Shown: positions 6,316-7,191 of the stretch, in pieces
Layout: every line of letters begins with the position of its first letter
Position numbering within the stretch: the stretch's first letter is position 1
DNA from: Brevibacillus sp.
GTDB taxonomy: Bacteria > Bacillota > Bacilli > Brevibacillales > Brevibacillaceae
Assembly: GCA_029240815.1 (NCBI GenBank)
Contig: JARDZO010000336.1
Coordinates: 1 to 7,191 of the forward strand
DNA: 7,191 nucleotides
Direction of reading: 5' to 3'
Made by a program: the position numbers and the translations under genes
Notes under the pieces: model-generated
Databases searched by the model: none
What the model was told of the DNA's origin: nothing
Seen by the model: only the letters and a program-made list of their open reading frames with translations

Positions 6316-6933
6316 CGTGGCGCCTCCTCTTGTACCGATATTGGCAAGCCTGCTACTTCTTGGGCTACTTTTACGATCGTATCGAGCGGAATCTTGAACG
6401 CCAGCGCAGTCGGATCACTGAGTACAGCGGGAACAATCTGAGCCAAGCTTTCCTGATCCAGGCCGAATTCGGCAAAAGTGTCAGGCAATCCGACCGTCGC
6501 GCGCAGCTCGCGGATAAACGCGATCACCTGCTGTAAGCACTCCTGCGGCTCGACATCGCGAGCGGATAATCCCAGCGCTTCCGCGAACCCGTTGATTTTT
6601 GGCAAGTACAGACGCGGCAAGGCAGCCATCACATTCGGCAGCAAGACAGCATTCGCCAATCCGTGCGGAATCCCGAACTTCGCTCCAAACGCATGTGCCA
6701 TATTGTGTACAGGGATTGCGGTAATAGCGAGACTGAAGGAGGTGATCGCCATGGAGCTCGCCATAAGCATGTTCGCTCTCGCTTGCAGATCAGCTCCGGA
6801 AGACACAGCCGTCGGCAAATTTTCAGCGATCATTCTCGTCGCTTGCAGGGCAAAGGCGTCCGTCATGGGATTGGCTCGTGGTGAGAAATAGGCTTCGACT
6901 GCGTGGGTAAGCGCATCGCATCCAGTAACCTGC
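6312..6933 (-). pseudogene. Iron-type alcohol dehydrogenase, N-terminal half deleted
   Basis: The open frame matches the C-terminal, metal-binding domain of group III (Fe-dependent) alcohol dehydrogenases, which interconvert alcohols and aldehydes with NAD(P). Recognisable text begins at TGCDALTHAVEAY (about 6926) and runs to the stop overlapping the esterase start. All four metal ligands can be placed by comparison with FucO: D and H in DALTH, H in PVHNMAH, and H in IPHGLANA. Family members are about 385 residues; only about 205 remain. The Rossmann-like half with the GGGS nucleotide motif is missing. Just upstream lies GGGGAGG (6934-6940), an obvious ribosome binding site, then seven bases, then the coding text, so the deletion removed the start codon and the first half. 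A GTG at 6962 gives an open frame but lies inside the ALDH tail and has no binding site. The remnant cannot bind cofactor, so it is non-functional. Confidence 0.88.
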
Positions 6934-6940
6934 CCTCCCC

Positions 6941-7072
6941 TTAAAATAACATCCCTGCCCACGGACGCTGCTTCAGCTCTGGTGCCAACGCTGCATGGAC
7001 ATGCTTGACCTGTGTATATTCCTCCAACACGTGACGACCCAGCTCATGGACAAATCCTGCTCGCAGCTCCTC
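6941..7072 (-). pseudogene. C-terminal remnant of an aldehyde dehydrogenase
   Basis: Forty-three codons ending at TAA 6941 contain ELGRHVLEEYTQVKHVH and end in WAGMLF. This is the C-terminus of NAD-dependent aldehyde dehydrogenases, corresponding to the region after the GF-GRE-G motif. Complete enzymes are about 490 residues; the catalytic Cys and Glu and the whole cofactor fold are absent. The frame is closed upstream by TGA at 7073-7075. The only ribosome-binding-like sequence in the leader (AAGGATAGGGG, about 7101-7113) leads to no in-frame start. The ALDH was evidently the first gene of the operon, directly followed by Fe-ADH, a common pairing for oxidising alcohols to acids. Nearly the whole gene has been lost between leader and tail. 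Confidence 0.78.
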
Positions 7073-7094
7073 TCATACTTGTCCCGAGTGCAGG

Positions 7095-7171
7095 CAAAAT
7101 CCCCTATCCTTCTCTTATTGTCGAATTATTCCGAATATGGTTCCTTTACGTATGGATAAGCATTTTGTTAA
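7095..7171 (-). promoter_or_regulatory. Leader of the catabolic operon: weak promoter and orphaned ribosome binding site
   Basis: On the minus strand TTAACA (plus 7166-7171) is followed after 17 bp by TAAAGG (7143-7148), a 5/6 and 3/6 match to sigma-A hexamers. Further down, AAGGATAGGGG (about 7103-7113) resembles a ribosome binding site, with a TTG at 7095-7097 but no in-frame link to the ALDH tail. It is probably the original promoter and translation start of the ALDH, left behind by the deletion. The promoter call is weak. Confidence 0.35.
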
Positions 7172-7173
7172 AA

Positions 7174-7186
7174 TGAAAGCGCTACA
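7174..7186. promoter_or_regulatory. cre-like site (CcpA catabolite control), imperfect
   Basis: TGAAAGCGCTACA closely resembles catabolite-responsive elements of Bacillales (TGWAARCGYTWNCW class): the TGAAAGCG half is ideal and the centre AGCGCT is palindromic. The right half is one base short of the standard spacing. It lies just upstream of the putative -35 of a catabolic operon, where a CcpA site would be sensible. Being at the window edge, it could also belong to a gene further right. Confidence 0.4.
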
Positions 7187-7191
7187 TTTTT

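Noticed and set aside
6312..6962. Fe-ADH fragment as a stand-alone short functional protein starting at GTG 6962.
   Set aside because: That start lies within the ALDH tail without a binding site, and the cofactor-binding half is missing.
1..7191. CRISPR array, tRNA, rRNA, insertion sequence, prophage or defence genes.
   Set aside because: No periodic repeats, cloverleaf-like elements, transposase text or terminal inverted repeats were recognised by eye; all coding text is accounted for by metabolic genes.

Overview
The window looks like a stretch of a Gram-positive Bacillales chromosome, most plausibly Brevibacillus or another Paenibacillaceae. This is inferred from strong GGAGG-type ribosome binding sites, GTG starts beside ATG, consensus sigma-A promoter elements, U-tailed terminators, mid-range base composition and protein sequences resembling that group. 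Every gene I can support is on the minus strand, so transcription runs from high to low coordinates.

In transcription order, the right part (about 7190 to 2718) is a catabolic-type operon. A leader with a cre-like site is followed by a 43-codon tail of an aldehyde dehydrogenase, the C-terminal metal-binding half of an iron-type alcohol dehydrogenase, and a complete HSL-family esterase. Next come a luciferase-like flavin monooxygenase broken by a deletion and an amber codon, an alpha/beta hydrolase that has lost its middle, and a complete R2-like ligand-binding oxidase (R2lox, Mn/Fe ferritin-like) that ends at a terminator. Just beyond lies the last 32 codons of a thiolase with its own terminator. 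Intact versions would suit oxidation of a ketone, alkane or terpenoid-like compound: monooxygenase to ester, esterase to alcohol, ADH and ALDH to acid, thiolase for beta-oxidation. The substrate is not visible in the sequence.

The left part (about 2450 to 210) holds a small secreted protein with its own promoter and terminator, then a two-gene assimilatory sulfate module: cysH (APS/PAPS reductase) and sat (ATP sulfurylase). At the far left a perfect consensus sigma-A promoter (TTGACA, 17 bp, TATAAT) fires out of the window toward position 1.

The most striking property is that seven of the ten protein-coding loci seem to have lost a segment. The losses range from about 19 residues (sat N-terminus; cysH Cys-Cys region) to nearly the whole gene (ALDH, thiolase). 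The remaining fragments are otherwise clean in frame, apart from one amber codon. Only the esterase, R2lox and the small secreted protein look whole. This is either recent, repeated deletion decay or a sequencing/assembly artefact, and sequence alone cannot separate the two. I found no rRNA, tRNA, CRISPR array, transposase or phage gene.
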